A stretch of 64,000 nucleotides of DNA from Anseranas semipalmata (lineage: Eukaryota; Chordata; Aves; Anseriformes; Anseranatidae): assembly GCA_013399115.1 (NCBI GenBank), contig VXAA01003849.1, positions 1,504,685 through 1,568,684 on the forward strand, written 5' to 3'. Position numbers and translations under genes: made by a program. Shown piece by piece: positions 52,171-62,100 of the stretch. The first letter of the stretch is position 1. Every line of letters starts with the position of its first letter. Below the pieces are notes generated by a model. The model searched no databases. It worked only from the letters and a program-made list of their open reading frames with translations, and was not told the DNA's origin.

Positions 52171-53239
52171 AAAGGAACAGGTTAATGCAATCTAGTGATC
52201 AAAAATCTTTCTTAGATCAACATTTATTAGCAATCTGTACAGATTTTTTTTTCTGTTAACTCTAGTTTCTGTTTTGTTAGAGCTGTTTTGAAACATGTGA
52301 CTTTAAATTTCCTGTAACTGAAGTCACATTCTGATAAACACTTGCCTCTGAAAATGATAGGGTTGATGTATGAGGTAGGGGCTTTGCAGGAGCTGAGAGG
52401 AGTTCCCAAGAGTACCTTAACAAAAGGGAGTGTTTTTCCCAGGTTAAAATGGTTTGTGTGATGACACAGTAGATTAAATGTTTTTCATTTGTGCAATTTT
52501 GTAGAACTGGGAGGGCAATTAGAGATCTGATGGCAGAGCACTTCTTTGGGAAGGTGCTTTTCAGCACCTTTTGGTTGGTCACAGCTCATAGCTGCAGGCA
52601 GAAAAGGGGGGGAGCAGAAGCAAGCTTCTCTAGCATTAGGATTTGTTGAGGAGGGGGCAGAGAGGAGCTTTGTTCTCATATAGGGAGAACAATAGACTTA
52701 TCCTTGAAGGTGAGTGTGGCTGATTATTTTTAGGAAAGTTTTGAGGTCTGTTCCCCCACCCCCTAATTTGAGCACTTATTAATTTCTCTAGTGGACTGAA
52801 TGGAGATACTTTCTTTACCTAATGTGCATGCCTAAGCCTCTGGAGAAGGTTTCTCTTGCCTAGTATCTTGCCTCCATTTGTGAGAAGTGGATGGCCTAGA
52901 AAATGGCAGGGTATGCATTTATGTTCCTGCTCTCCTCTCCATCCCCAGTCTCTTAATTCCCCCTAGTTGTTAGCCTGAAGTCACATCTGAACCAGATGTG
53001 GCTTCTCTGAGAGCTTTATGATTTGATACGCAGGGAATAGAGTGATACCTCCTTTGTGTTCAGTTTAACTCCTTTTTGCTCCTGACCTCTTGTAGTGGAA
53101 TAGAGCGAACAGTCATTTCCTAAATGTCCATACCAATAATGACTATGAACCTTACTGTATTCTGCAAAGCTGTCTCTACCAGACTGAAGACTCACACCTT
53201 GTTTAGCCATTCCTTGCACAGAAGTGATTTTTAATGGTG

Positions 53240-53800
53240 TTCTCTTCAAAATAAATAAATAAATATTTAACATCCTGGTTTTAGTTTTCTTTTTGCTTTT
53301 TAGGAAATGGGAGCAGGGGCAAAACATAGTACCCAAGATACAAGTGAAGTATGGATTTATTCAGCATCATCATAATTTCTTCTGTCTTGTTCTCTACTCC
53401 TCTCCTAATAATTCCTAATATTTAGATGGCTTTTTTGGTTGCTATGAATCAGTGAGGTAACAGCTCTGTTAAATTATCTATTATAACCCCAAGATCCCAC
53501 TACTGATTAGCAGCAGTCAGAGCAGTGACACTGAAGCTGGATTTTTATTTGTATGTGTTTGGTGGGAGTTTTCCCATGTGCTTTAATTTACATTTTTCTA
53601 CTCTGATCAGTAAAATGACTGATGAAAGTCAGTCATTCAGTCCCATAAAGACATTCTGCAATGCTTCACAGGTGGACCTCAACACCATTCTCTTGAATAA
53701 TTTAGCAGACTTCCAGTCTTGTCAGATCCCTCCAATCTTTATTTCTGTGACCTATGCAAGTAGGAAGAAGGGAATATTATATTACACTAGTGGTTGTTAG
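53240..53800 (-). mobile_element. Ancient CR1-type LINE reverse-transcriptase fragment, minus strand
   Basis: Read on the minus strand, this is a decayed CR1-type ORF2. From about 53700 it reads KLFKRMVLRSTCEALQNVF, then GLND, a TGA where the family has Trp, and then EKCKLKHMGKTPTKHIQIKI. This matches KLFRVVKTxADCEALQxDL..LSDW..DKCKVMHxGKNNPNxxYKM. After a frame change it reads WDLGVIID, then ILGIIRRGVENKTEEIMM, then LNKSILHL, matching RDLGVIVD..[33 protein letters not shown] piece near 53300 fits the following FWSPHFKKD. The 106-codon reading at 53016-53336 on the same strand may continue the element but is less convincing. Confidence 0.88.
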
Positions 53801-54000
53801 AAATAAGAAATCTAATTAAGTCTCTCTTTCTAGGTGTGTATTCTGTCTTGGGTAGGGAGATGCCAAGATAAAGAGCAGTTAAGTGAAAATAACCATAGTT
53901 TTTGTCTGGTTTAGCAGCATTCCTAAATAAATAACCCCCCTTTGTCTTTGTGGCTACAGATACCATCTTGAAAAGCGGTGTGTCAACAGGAAGACACTCG

Positions 54001-54066
54001 TTGTGTAGTGGTAAGTGCATCAAAGGCCACTAGTGAGCAGGAGATGTGCGTTGCCTGCTGCAGAAG
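54001..54066 (+). mobile_element. Possible tRNA-like SINE head
   Basis: TTGTGTAGTGGTAAGTGCAT resembles an RNA polymerase III A box region of a tRNA. About 20 bases later GGAGATGTGCGTTGCCTGC resembles a B-box region of the GGAGACCTGGGTTC type. The spacing is right for a tRNA-derived head. The B box is poor and no cloverleaf folds cleanly, so this is at best an old SINE relic and not a tRNA gene. Confidence 0.3.
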
Positions 54067-55249
54067 TAGTGAGCTGCAAAACAGCCATCACATTCATAAG
54101 GTCTTTCAGGGAATTACTGCCCATCTACCCGCTTTTGGGGGAGGATTTTCTTGCATCTCTCCAAGGGGTAAGGCCTAGAATGCTGTTGGGTCATTTTATC
54201 TTTAGTTGGTATTTGTATATAAAGCATGTGTGAGGAGGTAGGTGCAGGGTGGGAGCTGTTGCACCTCAGTCACTCAGCATTTTGGCCTTAGACAATTCAA
54301 AACCCAGTTTCTTGCACATTGGAGCTCAGGGAAGAGTTGCTCAGGAAACTTTCATCAAAGACGCCTCTGAAGCTCCCTTCCACCACTTCTAATGAAATAT
54401 TTTTCCATATTTTTTTCTATCAATATGGAAGAAACACCTTTTTAAAATAACAAAATTAAATGCTTCACCAGTTTCAGAACAGAATGTTTTGATTTTTCAT
54501 TTTAAGGGGCCATTTCAGATGAAATTTGTCTATATAATTAAAATATTCAGAAACTTGAAAACTATACTACAATATTTGTTTTCTGGAAGAAAAATACCAT
54601 AATCAGACTGTCCCAACTTTCTGACAGTTTTTTTTGATTGTTTTTTAATCAGGAAACACCAAAATGTTTGTTTCCATTCAAAAATAGGAAGAAGGAGAAA
54701 AATCAAAATGGCAAAATGTCTGCCTCAACTCACTGCTATAGGTGGAAATTCCTGGCATAGACCCTGAGATCCTGCTGATGCTTACATTGTACAAAAAATA
54801 TTGTTTGCGTTTTAATGACATTAAGTAAAGCAATTCTTCATGTCCTTTTTTCTTTATGACTGGCCATATGACAGTAAAATGCCAGTATATTTAAAAGAAA
54901 ATCAAAAAAGATATTGCCTAATCTTAATGTCATTGAGGTGGAAAAATCACTCTTAGAAGATTTTTTTTTTTTTNNNNNNNNNNTTTTTTTTACCAAAGAG
55001 ATATGAGCTTTAAATTCTGAGATTAGTTATGTTGTAGTTGCTCTTTGGCATTTTGATCTTCCTGTTACTTTGACTGAACTTTTTCAAATAATGAAAACTG
55101 TATCTCTCTGTGGACCTCAATTTAATAAGTCTCCCTGGACTTGAGATGTTTGAAATAAATTCAAAATTAAGCTAACACAGCACAGGTAGAACCCTGAGCT
55201 TTGGGACTGATGAAGAGCATCCAGCAGGCCAGGCTGTGCTGGCTGGAGT
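54067..55249. other. Unique non-coding DNA with an assembly gap
   Basis: A+T-rich sequence leading to the N gap at 54974. No opening, repeat or motif cluster is notable. Confidence 0.7.
54961..54991. other. Assembly gap inside a T run
   Basis: 13 T, then 10 N (54974-54983), then 8 T. A fixed-size N block inside a homopolymer means the length is not known. Confidence 0.97.
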
Positions 55250-55855
55250 GCCAGGTGGCGCTTGTATCAGGAACAGTGTGGCCAGCAGGACTAGGGAGGT
55301 GATTGTCCCCCTGTACTCGGCTCTGGTGAGGCCGCACCTCGAGTACTGTGTTCAGTTTTGGGCCCCTCACTACAAGAAGGACATGGAGGTGCTCGAGAGA
55401 GTCCAGAGAAGGGCAACGAAGCTGGTGAGGGGTCTGGAGAACAAGTCTTACGAGGCACGGCTGAGGGAGCTGGGGTTGTTCAGCCTGGAGAAGAGGAGGC
55501 TCAGGGGTGACCTTATCGCTCTCTACAGGTACCTTAAAGGAGGCTGTAGTGAGGTAGGGATTGGTCTCTTCTCCCACGTGCCTGGTGACAGGACGAGGGG
55601 GAATGGGCTGAAGTTGCGTCAGGGGAGGTTTAGGTTGAATATTAGGAAGAACTTCTTTACCGAAAGGGTAGTTAGGCATTGGAATGGGCTGCCCAGGGAA
55701 GTGGTTGAGTCGCCATCCCTGGAGGTCTTTAAAAGACGTTTAGATGTTGAGCTTAGAGATATGGTTTAGTGTGGGCCTTGTTAGAGTTAGGTCAGAGGTT
55801 GGACTAGGTGATCTTGGAGGTCTCTTCCAACCTGAACGATTCTGTGATTCTGTGG
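55250..55855 (+). mobile_element. CR1 LINE, 5'-truncated 3' end, youngest copy in the window
   Basis: This is a non-LTR retrotransposon of the bird CR1 family, cut short at its 5' end as most CR1 copies are. It holds the last part of ORF2 (open to a TAG at 55767-55769), a short 3' untranslated region with the CR1 block GGTTGGACTAGGTGATCTT at about 55798-55817, and the CR1 terminal octamer ATTCTGTG twice at 55839-55846 and 55847-55854. There is no poly(A) tail, as expected for CR1, which ends in octamer repeats. The body is G+C-richer than its flanks and keeps many CpG dinucleotides, so it inserted more recently than the other copies here. The 5' break near 55250 is a guess from where similarity to the CR1 consensus, as I remember it, begins. 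Confidence 0.96.
55252..55769 (+). pseudogene. CR1 ORF2 (reverse transcriptase) C-terminal fragment
   Basis: This is the C-terminal part of the CR1 ORF2 protein, which in a full element carries an endonuclease and a reverse transcriptase. The open frame runs about 172 codons without a stop and shows family landmarks in order: [19 protein letters not shown], then [66 protein letters not shown] and [19 protein letters not shown]. The endonuclease and the catalytic palm (FADD motif) lie upstream and are missing, so it cannot retrotranspose. An ATG-less reading starts at 55236, but the first residues come from flanking DNA or the junction. It is a dead 5'-truncated copy, notable only because its frame is intact. 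Confidence 0.93.
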
Positions 55856-56849
55856 ATGCAATAACTTTGGCCTGGTCCACTGCTCTCATTTACTTTCTGC
55901 CTACACCACTCTCCTAATGTCATACCATTACAGGTGATGTTAGGTGGGCAACCTTTGGTATGCTGTCCTGTGTCTCCTGTCAATTTCCTGTAACAATTAA
56001 AAAACAAACAAACAACAACAAAAAACTATGGTAGGATGTTTCAGGTTGCTGTAATTAGTAGTAATTAGTTATTTATAATGGCTGAAGTACAGTCACAGGA
56101 GACTGCGTGGGATGACTATAAAATGACCCTTCTCCAACAGGGTCAATTAATAACAATTAACCTATTTTACTGTGGGGGTTAGTATAATATTCCTGTATTA
56201 TACTGCAAGTTCTATATTAACTAGAAAGTTTTCAGTAAAAGTACTTCATGAAAAGAGAAGTGAAACACAGGAGTCCAAGTCTTTCTTTTTAGGGATCTGC
56301 TTATAAATTATTCCCTCTAGCTGTAGCCTCTCTTATACTCTGAAATGTTTCTATAAACAATTCAAAATTTGTTCTGAGGAGACTGATAACCCAAAATGTT
56401 CATGGTAATTCTGATCAGAACAGAAACTGGAACTTGATAAACTACAATGAAACTTTTGTGATGTGGTGGCCTGCAATATTCTAAGGTAGAACTTGATGGC
56501 TCAAGGGTTCCTTAAATTTAGCCTTTGTCCTTAAATTTAGCTTGTACTTGATGTTGAATTTCTGTTGTCCAAGTGCTGCCTTGTGATCTATTTTAAAGTA
56601 AGATCTTTTTCTAAGTCTGTCAAGCACTCTCCTTTGTCTAGACAAACCTAGACAAAGTGTTGACACCTGCAAATACTGATATGGCTGTTCAGCCCTTTTC
56701 CAAATAATCTTATTAATTGCAGTTTCTAAAATGGCTTGGCAGTTTTTCACTTGTGAGTTTCTAACTTGACAGTAAGATATATCCTATTTGCTCTAGTTTT
56801 GTCAATCATTTTCTGAACTACAACAGAATATTCACTCTTCTTACATGAT
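55856..56849. other. Unique non-coding DNA between two LINE fragments
   Basis: An AAAC/CAA low-complexity stretch occurs at about 55999-56025. The 89-codon minus opening at 56481-56750 has no family signature. Confidence 0.65.
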
Positions 56850-57440
56850 TACTTTGTTTTCCTAATTGGTTCCTCAGGAAATACTTTTTCAATTAAGTAC
56901 TTCAGCTTTCAAGTGAACTTATTTACCAAATGGTCTTCATCATCCATTGTTTAACACTCTTGACGCATTACAATAGACTAGAGACAAACAATTTTCCTTA
57001 ATAAAAGCACTGCCAGCTTGGTCTCATAGCATTCTCATTTTGGTGATTTTATACTTTTGTCTTAATTACTGTTCCAAAAACTTTTCTGAAGATTCATAGT
57101 TTGCAACTCTGAGAATTCCCTTGTTTCCCTTTTTGGAAGGAAAGGGCAATGTTTGCTACCCTGCCATTCTTTTTTTTTTTTTTTTTTTTTTTTAATGAGC
57201 TATTCTGTATTCTTTGTTAGAAATGGCATCTTTGCTTCTAAGAGATCTCCTGGAGGAATGCCATCAGTCAGGTGACATGCAGCTCTTTAATTTATCAGTT
57301 TAATTTCCCTACTCTTCTTACTTTGACAGCTCAGGCTGACATAGCCTGCTCTTTATTTCCTGATAAGGGTAGGGCTTGGATAGGTATCTCCGCTGTATTT
57401 TCTGTGGTGAAGACTGATATTGAATCTGTGGTGCATTGTA
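56850..57440 (-). mobile_element. Ancient CR1-type LINE fragment, N-terminal reverse transcriptase, minus strand
   Basis: Read on the minus strand, this carries the start of a LINE reverse-transcriptase domain in order. SVFTTENT (near 57410) matches the FFASVFTxKT linker. TDGIPPGDLLEAKMPFL (57280-57210) matches the GPDGIHPxVLKELA hallmark. VANIALSFQKGKQGN (near 57150-57105) matches WRxANVxPIFKKGKxxDPGN. IFRKVFGTVI matches SVPGKVLExxI. NENAMRPSWQCFY then GKLF (near 57020-56970) matches NxxxIGxSQHGFxxGKS. Stops are scattered through it. A 24-base T run (57170-57193, an A run in the element's sense) sits where the SWQTGEVP segment should be. Its domain order lies upstream of the piece kept at 53240-53800, but separate insertions are as likely as one split element. 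Confidence 0.87.
57170..57193. repeat. T homopolymer, 24 bases, inside the LINE at 56850
   Basis: A pure T run that interrupts the reverse-transcriptase reading frame of the minus-strand LINE between its GPDGI-type and WRxANV-type blocks. Confidence 0.97.
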
Positions 57441-57599
57441 ATGCTATTTTTAATGTCTACAACTTAACTTCTTTCAGCCTGTCTTTCTGTATTGTTTATA
57501 GCCAGGTGCTGTATTATTCTATTGAATTTAAATATGGCCATAGGTTTCTGAAAAATCTATTACATCANCCCCCCTCCCCAGTATAGACAATATGCCTAT

Positions 57600-58193
57600 T
57601 CTTATTTAATTCCCTTTCCTAACAGCCTGATCTGTGACTGCAACCTGTCACTCTCCAGTTCAGTCCCAGTTTCAGAGCTGTCCTCTCTGAGACACAGAGC
57701 TACCCTTGTGTTTCTGACATCTCTTGCAAGTGTCTGCCTGACCCAAGTTCTCCTTGGCACCTGTCAACCTTTGTCTTGTTCTGAATCTAAGCAATGCCCC
57801 AGAACTTGTAAATATTCTGTGCCAGCAATCTGGTTCCACTTTGGGTTAAGCTGGAGACCATTTTTCTGTTTACGCTCTCCTCGCATATGTCTCCTAAAGT
57901 CTAACAAACTTAAACCGTGTCCTGTACGCCACCTGCCCAAACGTTCACTGGTTTCTTGTGGGATATTTGATTCAACTTGTCTGGCTCCTTACTCTGGAAG
58001 CAGAAACCCTGTCATGGCACACTGGGTTGAAATTTTTTCCCTAGCAATGTGCCTCTACATTCCAAAACCTCTGTATATCACTTTTCATGATATATTGTGC
58101 TGTCATGATGTTGTCATTGCTCTGAAACATTTTTTTAAATGTTTACTGTCTTTATTTGAAATATGGTCATATTATTTAATATCAAAGGTTTGA
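57600..58193. other. G+C-richer block with an ATG-less 161-codon opening
   Basis: Between an A+T-rich junction carrying a single N (57567) and A+T-rich DNA after 58040, this block is visibly G+C-richer. The plus frame is open from 57708 to 58193, rich in cysteine and hydrophobic residues, but begins at a GTG and has no ATG until about residue 103. That argues against translation of the whole frame. The block directly abuts the 5' side of the minus-strand LINE, so it may be part of that or another unrecognised repeat. Confidence 0.35.
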
Positions 58194-58479
58194 ATAACTA
58201 ATGTATTAATAAAGAGTGACCTCTCCATTTCCAAATGTCCAAATAGAAAATAATTGTACAAAGATCAGCTTTTAATGGGAAAGTCAATGTTATGGCCATA
58301 GCCTATGTGAAAACAAGATGGCATCATTTCCTGCAAAACCTATTACTGTACAGGGAGATTGTCACTTATCCCAACACAGACTGTGCAAAGATCAATGTTT
58401 ACCCTTCTCTGAATCACATATAAAACAAATGATGTGAAGAGAAGATTCACCATCTATTTAAAAACACTGGTTTCTATTT

Positions 58480-59130
58480 TGGACATAACATGTAAAATTT
58501 CTGTTTAGCAATTTCAGTTAATTGTTAGATTAACATTTTTGGGAACAGATTGCAAACTTCAAAATGGAAAAGATCATTTTAGGGAGGGAACCAAGGCAGC
58601 TGTCAGTGAGCAAAAATTAACATAAATTTGCATAACAGATGTACAGTAAGGTGTCTATGACAGACAATCGCTGAATATTAATGATACAGACCACGACATC
58701 ATTTGCGTAAATGCTGTCTGCTGGGTATTGAAGCTGCTGCGCTATTTGCAGAAGACAAAGGAGCACAGAGCTGAACAGATGCACCAAATACATCGATGCA
58801 TCTTAATTTATGACATCCTCATGAAAGACCTTGTGGTGCGATTTCAGGTTTTATTACAAATAATTCGGAGATAAAGGAACTAAGTAATTATCTTTTCCAC
58901 TACAGTCAGTTCTTTCAAAGGGGAGGGAAGCTTACTTGTGACAACCATTGTGATGATTTTTTTGTGGAAAGCCTGTTTAAAAAAAAAAGACCTCCATTAC
59001 AAAGAGTCAAATATTCATCATTATTAAAAGATTAGCGCATATTAGCATGCTTCATGGGACTTGCTACCTAACGTACCATCACCACCACAACTGGAGTCCT
59101 CCAACAGACAATGCATTCAAATGACTCCAC
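58480..59130. other. Candidate conserved non-coding element (enhancer-like)
   Basis: This unique A+T-rich block keeps an unusual number of CpG dinucleotides for its composition (between about 58667 and 59035). It includes an octamer ATTTGCAT (58626-58633), a C/EBP-type TTGCGTAA (58702-58709), ATCGATGCAT near 58793 and a Hox-like TTTTATTAC near 58849. Retained CpGs in A+T-rich vertebrate DNA suggest either low methylation or constraint. No long open frame or repeat explains it. The enhancer role is inference. Confidence 0.3.
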
Positions 59131-59178
59131 AAGGGGTAAAACTGGAGAAAAGGATAGAGTTGATAAAGACTGTTCAAT

Positions 59179-59197
59179 AAAAAAAAAAAAAAAAAAA
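59179..59197. repeat. A homopolymer, 19 bases
   Basis: A pure A run in unique DNA. Confidence 0.97.
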
Positions 59198-62100
59198 TGA
59201 TAAAATTTTTTAGATGGACCTTAACTGGAATTTTCCTTCAATCTATTGTGGCTTTAGTTTTGTTATAAACTCCAGGTACAACTACAACCCCTCAAAGATT
59301 TAGAGGTATCTGCTCCATATAGAATATTCTTATTACACTATTCCTACAGCTAGCGAAAGCGATGTAAGTTATATTTTGATAACAGCAAAAGGCAGAATTA
59401 TTTGGGCCCTGACTATATAATGCAGTAAAGTTAATGAGTGAGGAAGGGATGAAAATAAAAATAACAACCCAAAACTAGACTTGTACACCATGTATATAAA
59501 AAATCATGAAAGGCAGGGGATGCTTCTCTTCTCTGTTATTAATTTATTTGGGCCTTAATGGATTCCTCTCCAAGCCCATGCTACCATAAGAAAATGAATT
59601 GCTGACATGATGGATCAGTTGGTAGCACATATAGAGTTTTTATGCGCATAGTGTTCAATTTTGTTCTTGTCAGCTAATCAGCAGCAGCCAGACTTTTTAT
59701 TTCAAGGGATTTCCTTTTCCCATTTGAACACAGAATATAGCCCAGTAATCACTCTGCAGAGGCACTGTGTGAGCTGTTATTTCCACCTGCTTTTTCCTCA
59801 GAATCTCTATCAAAGCCTTAATCCAGTAACCTGATAAAATCCTTTCAAGGTCCTGTAGGGTCCATTGTGAAATTGTTCCTCTGAATGGATTGTGAAATAA
59901 CATGAAAGTTACCATGTCCCAAAAAGAGCCATATGGTGATTATTTTAATGGATGCTTACTGTATGCCCAGAAGGCACTTAACATGTTATTTCACATTTTG
60001 TGTGAAAGAATGGAATAACTGCAATCTGACACTCTTCTGTCCAATTTTGCACCCAATGTCTTTTACAGAAATGCAGCTTTATTCTGTGTTTCAGTACACT
60101 AACAGCAGGTGATAAGCTGATGCCCAGATATGTTAACAAGAGTTAATGCTGATAATCCCCCCCTCTTTTAGCCTTTCTCTTGAACCCTCATTCTAACTTG
60201 GGAAGAGAGATGGAAGGCTGACTGAGGAAGGACCACATCCAAGGTGTACAGAACAGGAATGAATCGTGGAGATGGTCACTTTCTTTGTTGTGATTTAGAT
60301 CATCTATTGTGCTTTGTCTCAAGTAATAGTGCAGAAAAGGTCTTGCTGGCTACAATCATTTTGGTTTTGTTAGCTGGAGTGAGGTTTCATACAACTGTAG
60401 GTAAGCAAACTGCTGTTTCCCCCTCCAATAACTTCTTGATCAACTTCACTTGACACTGATAGGTGAGATGAGCCTTGAAGATAGCTGAGGCAGCACTGAA
60501 GAAGTCTTTTCTTCTTCTATGAGAACTGGTTTGGGATTCTTCCACAATTTGCTGTTCAGCTTGCCAGTAGCCAGCTGGCAGGGTTTCCTGGGCAGCAACT
60601 TAGCAGGTTTGTAACTTGCAATGACCTTTCTCTCACCTGGCTCATGAGGGACAGAGATGCTGTAGGGGTGTGGGTCACCTGAAATCACAATGGAGAGGAC
60701 AAAACAAGGTTGTTACAGTGGAGTTGCTGGAGGAAACCTGTAGGAAGGGCATTTGGATACATTCTAGCTGTTTGAACGCATCTAGATGACACCTAGGCTC
60801 AGCACTCCCCTTTCCATACCAATGGCAACCATTTGGTCTCGGTTGCACTCATGCTTATTTCTTCCTTGGCTTTCCTCTCACGGTTCAAAAAGAGTGGTGA
60901 ACATGCCATGCCTGGGTCATTTAGGACGGTAAAGGCAGAACAGTTGCAAGCAGTTTCCCCAGCTGATAGACTTGGCTCAAAGTGGACACTTCCACCTTCT
61001 GCGGCTGTCTTAGAAGAAACTGGCAGCCACTGCTGACTTTAGCAAGGAGCTGAGTCCTATGTCTGCATCAGGTTCTCTTGGGGACAAACTGCTGCTCTTC
61101 CAATGAAGCCCCCAGCTTTGCCAAATTGTTGCCTTCCCATCGGGCTGGCCAGGCTCTGGGCACAGGTGGAAGGGCAGCCTGGCAGCCAGGGCTTTCTGAA
61201 CCCCAGAGGAAGGCGACTTGAGAATATCAGGACCCTGATGTGGGGAGGCAAGTCAGAGGATGCTTTCAGGACTGCAAACTGAGATTTAGGAGCCTGGCTT
61301 CTCTAGAACACCCATTTAAGGTGCTCAAGGTTTCTTTTGGATCTGGTCTTCTATTCACGAGGCACAAATGAAATTAAATATGACAAATGACTCTGTATTC
61401 TTTGAGCAAATAGAGAGGTCGTTAATAAATAATGAATGTAAATTAATGCAAGGTTGAAAGCTCACCTCCAAAAGGAAATGATTGGTTCTGACTAAATAAA
61501 AGAACCATGATCCTGGGTATTGTGGGAGTTTGAGGAGAGTGTGAGCCCATGTCTGAGGAGAGGAGAAGAAGAGTACTTGACAGCTGTTTGTAGTTTCTAT
61601 TTAATGTTCTTCCTTCATATTTGGATTTTAGTGAAAAAAATCTCATTCAACCCCATTTGCCACTTCAAGGACACATCCAGGCTATCTTTTTGCCTTACAA
61701 TTTAGCAAGAAAGCATGTGAGGATAACAAACAAGTGAGAGGAACTTCTATGCTTCTGGCTAGGAAGTCTGGTTCTGGTAGAATTTGCAAATGGCTGCATT
61801 GTCATGGCGTATAATAGGGCTTCTTTGGTGCCTGCCAAAGGGCTCCCAAAACCTGTACATCCTGTCACTGTCTCTTTGCCAGAATAACATGAAAACACTT
61901 GGCAAATAAAACATGAGAAGCTTCAGAGCTCAATTTGCTCGCTTTTACAGTATGAGAAAACCACTGACTTCATTAGATTTGTTCTGAATTTATCCTGATA
62001 TAAGTGAGAGCAAAAACTGTTTCTATAAGAGTAATATGTATTTTATTCATTCTGTTTTTCCCTAAAACAATTTGAGAGCCTCAGTAGAAAGAGACCTAGG

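Larger units (their letters stand above)
49257..53239. other. Unique non-coding DNA, no gene seen
   Basis: Openings near 49733-50415 and 52227-52679 are short and overlapping. A runs lie at 50351 and 50749, and the motif-rich stretch at 51980 is here. The part after 53016 may be the decayed downstream end of the minus-strand LINE at 53240. Confidence 0.62.

Noticed and set aside
53016..53336. 106-codon minus-strand frame as a host gene
   Set aside because: It overlaps and probably continues the decayed CR1-type element at 53240-53800.
54001..54066. Functional tRNA gene
   Set aside because: The B box is degenerate and no full cloverleaf can be drawn. Kept only as a weak SINE relic.
55167..55679. 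170-codon minus-strand frame
   Set aside because: It is the antisense shadow of the CR1 ORF2 fragment on the plus strand.
57708..58193. 161-codon open reading frame, plus strand
   Set aside because: It begins at GTG with no ATG until about residue 103, shows no domain, and lies in a block that is probably repeat-derived.
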